64,000 nt of DNA, from NCBI GenBank assembly GCA_963930645.1, contig OZ005648.1:199288480-199352479 (forward strand), given 5' to 3'. A model generated the notes under the pieces. That model did not search any database, was not told where the DNA came from, and worked only from the letters and a program-made list of their open reading frames with translations. Of this stretch, positions 59,080-64,000 are shown in pieces. Both the position numbers and the translations under genes were made by a program. Position 1 is the first letter of the stretch; the number at the start of each line of letters is the position of its first letter. This DNA comes from Salticus scenicus. Taxonomy: Eukaryota > Arthropoda > Arachnida > Araneae > Salticidae.

Positions 59080-59470
59080 TCAAATGTGCGTAATCGAAAA
59101 CGAAATATTCAAGATCATTACAGACAATCTGCAAATAGCTCCCGTACAATTGAGTTAAACTCTTCAAAAAGTTTGCAAAATGTTGCCATGGAGGTAAAGT
59201 TTTTCTGCAGGTTTTGTCTGAACTTCCCCAACAATTGAAAGAACTATTAACTTAAAATTCAGATAAAGGTAAAAATTAGAGGAATAGTATAATACGAGAG
59301 TATAATGCTGCTATAGCATTTGCTTCAATGGGTCAAGAATTAATGTACCGCCAGGAATAGGGCTGTATTGTTTTCGTATACATGGTCAATTTTGTTATCA
59401 AGCCTCACATTTGTATGGCGATTCACATTGTCATGGAGAGCTTTACATTTTTTACTCGAGTGGAAGCACA
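59080..59470 (+). pseudogene. Helitron replicase/helicase N-terminal relic
   Basis: The plus strand read across a few shifts gives a basic lead (RNRKRNIQDHYRQSAN, about 59090), HGGKVFLQVLSELPQQLKEL (about 59189-59250), REYNAAIAFASMG (about 59298-59335) and VPPGIGLYCFRIHGQFCYQA (about 59343-59402), then GDSHCHGELYIF. The YNxAxAFASMG and PPGxGxYCFRIHGQ motifs are the signature of the Helitron-like N-terminal domain. Stops and frameshifts make it a pseudogene. The Rep catalytic and helicase parts are absent; the relic ends shortly before a hAT-type MITE. Confidence 0.85.
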
Positions 59471-59572
59471 GGGTCAGATGAAAAAAATCTGTATTTTTTT
59501 ATCAAAGCCAGTTTTCAGTCATAGCTAACTATATGTTGCTCTTTCTCGAGGGAAATCTTTTGCATCTGTGAG

Positions 59573-59702
59573 CAGTGTTGCCAAATTTAGGGATTTTTTA
59601 TCGAATATCTACCACTAAATTTTAATTGTAACGGTTGCCTAATCATTTCGGAGTTTAATCGTCTGTTATATATATAAAAAGTCCCTAAATTTGGCAACAC
59701 TG
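59573..59702. mobile_element. hAT-type MITE, 130 bp
   Basis: The ends read CAGTGTTGCCAAATTTAGGG on both strands, giving terminal inverted repeats of about 25 bp. The flanks TCTGTGAG (59565-59572) and TGTGTGAG (59703-59710) form an 8-bp duplication with one mismatch, as expected for hAT. Confidence 0.85.
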
Positions 59703-59735
59703 TGTGTGAGCCCCATATCAGAAGAAGCAGAAGCT

Positions 59736-59737
<2 letters not shown>

Positions 59738-59772
<35 letters not shown>

Positions 59773-59782
59773 GGGGGGGGGG
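59738..59782. repeat. T33 run followed by G11 run
   Basis: Adjacent homopolymers of T and G; an extreme low-complexity tract. The 117-codon frame through it (59702-60055) is not supported as a gene. Confidence 0.9.
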
Positions 59783-61066
59783 AGATTTTTTTTTATATAT
59801 ATATATCATATTAGAAATGTAGTATACTATCACGCAGATGTTCTGCGGGAGAAAGGCTGGTCGCAGTTATTGCAAATTCTTTTCATTCTACCAGTTTGCG
59901 AAAATAAAATATTTTACAAAACTTCAATATTTATACATGGTAACAAATTTTGTTTTTTAAATAGTGAATATATTTATTATATATTCAAAAAAATAGTAAC
60001 AAATAAAAAAAAAAAAAGAAGAAGAAGTAAAAGTAGAAAATCCGTTTTGCTGTGAATAATTCAGTGATCTAGCGATTTATTTTCGCCAATAAAAGAGCGA
60101 TAATTAGAAAATGATAAATCGGTTTTTTGAGCAACTATTTCTACGACAATTACAACCCTCCTTTCTCTTTTTATTGGAAAACACTTGGAATAAATATTGG
60201 CTCTAAAGTTGCCCGCCCAAAAAATTGTCGTATTTAATAGCGGTTTTAAAAGTAATGAATTGCTCCGTTTATAAATATTTGTAAATATTTCATTTAAATA
60301 TATTTAAAATTTATCTTATTCCAAAATATGCTTATATTTTGAGGGTTTTTTTTTTTTCAAAAGTATCACAACGAACAATAAAATGGGACAACCATAAATT
60401 ATTCATTAAATTATGCATATGTAAAGTACTATTCTCTTTAAAATTCAATGGTTAATATTTAATAGTTTTCACCTCACTGGCTATTCGTTCAAAATGTTTG
60501 AACTTTTGTCATTCTACATCTTACATGCATTACATACATTTCTATACTTATTTCTAAAATAAAAAATAAAAAATGTGGGGTTAAATGAAGGTTTTAACAG
60601 CTACGGTATATTTTAATACGTATATGACCTTCATGGCAAAATAAATCATTTGCCTTTAAATAGAATCTTCCACAGATTAAAGCGAATTTCTTCCAAGCAC
60701 GTTCCGTCATAATCTGTGTTCTAAATAAATGATTGCAATTTCTACTTGCGCGAATGTTCAATCCATTAATGCTGAGTCTAATAATTCTCCCCTCTTCGTT
60801 CAAAATAGCCCATGATAATTTACTTTTCGCCAAATACGAGACATGATGTAATCGAACCACAAGACTTAAATCGATTTCTCGTGTGGCAATACAAAATGAC
60901 TTTGAATTGAATTTTATAGCATTTAAAACCTTCTGACATACCAGAGAGAAAAAAACTATTTTAGTAAATAAATTTCATTTTTAATTGCATATTTAGCTAC
61001 TCTAATAACTCAATAAATTTGCACGGCTTTGCACAATTTCTTTCTTAAGGAATAAGTTTCAAAGTT
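59783..61066. other. No supported gene
   Basis: AT-rich. The 88-codon minus-strand frame at 60594-60860 is less low-complexity than most in the window (it contains ERAWKKFALICGRFYLK), but it has no recognised domain and no context that supports a gene; it could be an old exon or transposon piece. Confidence 0.4.
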
Positions 61067-61362
61067 AGTTGTGTTTTAACGTCGCACTAGTACTGCATAT
61101 TGGTAATTGGCGACGATCTAGGACACACTCCTACGGATTGGCCGGAGACATGCCATCAAAATTTTGATCCTCCGCGAGGTGAATGGCTCTCCTGTTTTGG
61201 TAACCGCCAGAAGTATAATTTGGATGGAAACATGGAGGACATTGCGGATACGACAGATTTTACGTGCCACCATTGGTGTACACGACGATCTTTGGCCGGC
61301 TCGAGTATCGAACCCGCAACTTCCAATTTTGAGCTCGGCGCTCTACTGGTGTGCATAAAGTA
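61067..61362 (-). mobile_element. tRNA-related SINE, minus strand
   Basis: On the minus strand from about 61360, a head with CAGTAGAGCGCCGAGCTC (tRNA-like box A region) precedes TGCGGGTTCGATACTCG (box B). The body contains TCGTCGTGTACACC and ends near GACGTTAAAACACAAC. The body differs from the two other SINEs here. Three overlapping short frames on both strands (61100-61380) are shadows. The target duplication could not be defined. Confidence 0.7.
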
Positions 61363-62199
61363 AAAAGACAAATTATGCAATTCACATGATGTAGATTTAT
61401 AAATATTTCGCTTGGTGGAACAGATGAAAACAATCTTTATTCTTTTTTTAATTAATTTTAATTTTAATTTATTTTTTTCACGATCAAAAAAAAAGTGGAA
61501 GAAAGAAAGAAAAACAGCCCTATCACATTAAGCTTCTATGCAGAATATACATATAATTTTGGTTTATCTTCATATAAGACTTCCTGTAAATGAAAAATAT
61601 GAACCACCAACTACATTAGGCGAATCAATTACCCCTTTAAATACAATTATATAAGGTAACGACACCAGTGCTCGTCACTCTTAAGGCCTTATTTTTAAAA
61701 TGTTTGTTTTTTTCGCGTGGCATTCATGTGGAATTTATGTATCAATATTATACTTTGGTCTATTTTATACACTGATTCTTCTAGTTGTTGTTAGACACTT
61801 TCAATTTTTCAATACGTTAAGCCAATTTAAAAAAAAAAAAAATTAAAATTAAACCTATAAAAATGCACCAGTGCTCGTCACTTGAAAACTGCGTTTCACC
61901 AGTAGTCGTCAGGTGTTTGCACCAGTGGTCGTCATGTAAATAAAACGACACAATTTCCTCAATAGTTTGAATTTAATTGCGTTTTTGCAAAATTAAATGA
62001 AACAGAATATCTTTGGAACATATTTAGAACCCAAATCCATTCTTAGGGTTTAAAACACAAAACATTAAATGGTAAAATTCAAAATATTGCGAATAAAACA
62101 AATTCATATGTGAAATAATTTGAAAATTCTTTGCTTTTAAGAAAAGTTTTCAAAATTTTATTCGTTCTCAAAAAATCTTTACTTAAAGCAGAGGGTAAG
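61363..62199. other. Gene-free; four copies of a CACCAGTG-CTCGTCA motif
   Basis: The 16-base motif CACCAGTGCTCGTCAC occurs at 61663-61678 and 61866-61881, with variants CACCAGTAGTCGTCAG at 61897-61912 and CACCAGTGGTCGTCAT at 61920-61935. The remainder is AT-rich with no open frame. Confidence 0.6.
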
Positions 62200-63085
62200 T
62201 AGCAGGGGAGGGGTAATAATCTCGTTTTTAAGAGTGACTTTGTTCCAAATTATCGCAGTAAGATTGATTTTACCATGCTTTTTATTAACGCGTATTCTTG
62301 TTTGTTTGTCCAGTACAAATCTTACAATTGATTTTTAACTAACTTCCCGACTACCTACATATTTGAAAATTTCAGAATAGTTCAGAACACGATGAAAATG
62401 CATTTTTTAAATATTTTTAGCCAACTGCTCTGGGTCCCTGCAGCCTTCGGCAGCATTATCAGTACAAATCTTGCAATCGATTTTTAACTGACTTTTCGAC
62501 TAGCTAGACATTTGAAACTTTCAGAAAAGCTCAGAAGACGGTAACAATGGATTTTTAAAATATTTTTAGCCAATTGTTTCGGGTCACTGCTGTCTTCGGC
62601 AGCGTTTATATGGTTCAACAGAAAATTTATTTAACTTTTTTTCCCGACTAGCTAGACATTTGAAACTTTCAGAATAGCTCAAAACATGGTGACAATGCAT
62701 TTTTTAAACATTTTTAGCAAACTGTTTCGGGTCCCCGCTGCCTTCTGTAGCGTTCACATGATTCAGCAGAAAATTTATTTAACTAATTTCTCGACTAGCT
62801 AGACATTTGAAACTTTTAGAATAGCTCAAAACACAATAACAATGAATTTTTTAATACTTTTAGCCAATTGTTTCGGGTCCTCGCTGCCTTCAGAAGCGTT
62901 TATATGATTCATCAATCATATACTCGTCCCGATCATCAATCTTCCCGACTACCTAGACTTATGAAATTTTCAGAATAGCTCAGAACACAGTGACGATGCA
63001 TTTTTAAATTACTTTTAGCCAATTGTTTCGGGTTCTCGCTGCCTTCAATAGCATTTATGTGATTCAACAGAAAATTTTAAAACAC
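62200..63085 (-). repeat. Tandem array, 147-154-bp unit, five copies
   Basis: The anchor (CGACTAGCTAGACATTTGAA, or close variants) occurs near 62347, 62497, 62645, 62792 and 62946. Units share a TTTCAGAATAGCTC block, a TTTTAGCCAATTGTTTCGGG block and a CGCTGCCTTCGGCAGCGTTT-like block. The anchor plus the AATCTTGCAATCGATTTTTA block are the reverse complement of the tail of family B (13930-14010 and 37935-38030). A single 145-bp-family unit precedes it near 62235. Confidence 0.85.
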
Positions 63086-63119
63086 GGTATATAAAAAATT
63101 CTTTTTGTATTGCACTTAT

Positions 63120-63725
63120 TTTTTTTTAAACGTATGGGTTGATTATGCGTACCTAACACATACTATAAAGGAATTTTGAGAAATCCTTCGCCTCTCCTTC
63201 CTCATTAAGTGTGGGGTGGATGCAAAAACACGTTTTCAAGGGTAATTATTCTCCAAATTATATCAGGAAAGCACTTTTTTGATGCGTTGATTGGTTATGC
63301 GTACCCAAAAATACTGTAAAGGTATTTTGCGTAATTCTTTCCGACCAAATTTTGAGAAAGGGTAGCAAAAACGTATTTCTACGCATAACTCTGCTCTAAA
63401 TAATCTTACAAAGGCGATTTCTGATGTGTGAGTTGATCATATGCATCCAACACCTAGTATAAAGAGATTTTACGAAGATCTTTCGTCTATGTGAGGGTGG
63501 CAAAAAAAAAAAATATATATATATATATGTTTTCAAGTTCAACTCTGCTGCAAATTATTTTCGGGAGGAGATTTTTTTATGCGTTGGTTGTGTGTGTGTA
63601 CCTTACACGCATTATAAGGCGATTTTGCAAAATTACCCTTCCCCTCTTCTCTCGGAAGGGCGGACAAAAAACACGTTTTTAACCTTAGCTTTACTCCAAA
63701 TTAACTCAGAAAGGCGAGTTTTGAT
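63120..63725 (+). repeat. Tandem array, about 147-bp unit, four copies
   Basis: Anchors (TCCAAATTATATCAGGAAAG-like) lie near 63252, 63398, 63547 and 63694. GGTTGATTATGCGTACC-like and CAAAAACACGTTTT-like blocks are shared with the array at 34195-34865. A TA run lies near 63513-63528. Confidence 0.8.
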
Positions 63726-64000
63726 TACTGGGTATTGGTTAAAAGTACGCAATATGTAATTTGATAATATTTCGTTAAAATTCTAAATTTACCCGTGGGA
63801 GAGGGGGGGGGGATAAGAAGCGGTTAAAGGCAGTAGAAGCTAATCATCATATTGCGGGAGGGAAAGCTATTACAGAAGCCAGCGGGAACATTAACTGCGG
63901 TTTCGACTGATTTCAGTTTTTTTTTTTTTTTTTTTTTTAATTTTTGATAATGATAGGGATTTTTTCCTATTTTATTTAAATATAGGGACCAGCGAAGGTG
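63726..64000. other. Window end; nothing recognised
   Basis: A G run lies near 63803-63811 and a T run near 63918-63938. The sequence 63830-63920 is GC-richer but has no recognised family. Confidence 0.4.

Noticed and set aside
60594..60860. 88-codon minus-strand frame as a possible exon
   Set aside because: No recognisable domain and no clear splice sites or neighbours; support is too weak.
61100..61380. Three overlapping frames of 64-87 codons
   Set aside because: They are shadows of the tRNA-related SINE at 61067-61362.

Overview
The window looks like nuclear DNA of an arthropod, most probably an arachnid and perhaps a spider. It is very AT-rich, has dozens of A/T homopolymers of 15 to 40 bases, and is packed with relics of Tc1, mariner, hAT, piggyBac-type, PIF/Harbinger-type and Helitron elements plus tRNA-derived SINEs. 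Several repeats resemble ones I associate with spider genomes, but this comes from memory of repeat families and not from a search. I found no intact host gene, no tRNA or rRNA gene and no CRISPR array. Almost all open frames are short, low-complexity or sit inside repeats. The window is best read as an intergenic or intronic bed of nested transposable elements and satellites.

Layout. 1-700: about four copies of a roughly 170-bp satellite. 779-3812: a DNA transposon with terminal inverted repeats of about 400 bp and a broken coding region. 4329-4673: a gag-like coiled-coil relic. 5.3-14.0 kb: dispersed repeats and a large foldback element (10.05-11.53 kb). 14.24-14.45 kb: a Tc1/mariner-type MITE. 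14.8-19.6 kb: a large decayed inverted repeat with a mariner relic, a SINE and a tandem repeat nested in it. 21.07-22.93 kb: a Tc1 relic with two MITEs sitting end to end at one TTAA site. 24.716-29.090 kb: a hAT-type element with an exact 8-bp target duplication, split by a retroposon-like insert that has its own 10-bp duplication. 29.2-30.57 kb: an inverted pair of mariner 5' halves, one arm carrying a Harbinger-type MITE. 31.4-36.9 kb: satellite-like arrays. 38.8-42.1 kb: a complex tandem array and a foldback element. 42.5-44.13 kb: hAT and Tc1 transposase relics.

The most notable object is at 44508-56822: a complete LTR retroelement. It has two nearly identical LTRs of about 930 bp (TG...CA), a 5-bp target duplication, a candidate primer-binding site and a polypurine tract. 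Its interior of about 10.45 kb carries no recognisable gag or pol. Instead it holds two adjacent 11-copy tandem arrays (71-bp and 97-bp units) and a long T-rich stretch. This is the architecture of a LARD, a large non-autonomous LTR derivative.

56.8-64 kb holds microsatellites, two tRNA-derived SINEs, a Helitron N-terminal relic, a hAT-type MITE and two satellite arrays with periods near 147-150 bp. One is built from the tail of a dispersed repeat seen elsewhere in the window; the other belongs to the same family as an array 28 kb upstream. No host pathway or operon can be assigned. The only functional relation visible is parasitic: non-autonomous elements (LARD, MITEs, SINEs) that would depend on enzymes encoded elsewhere.
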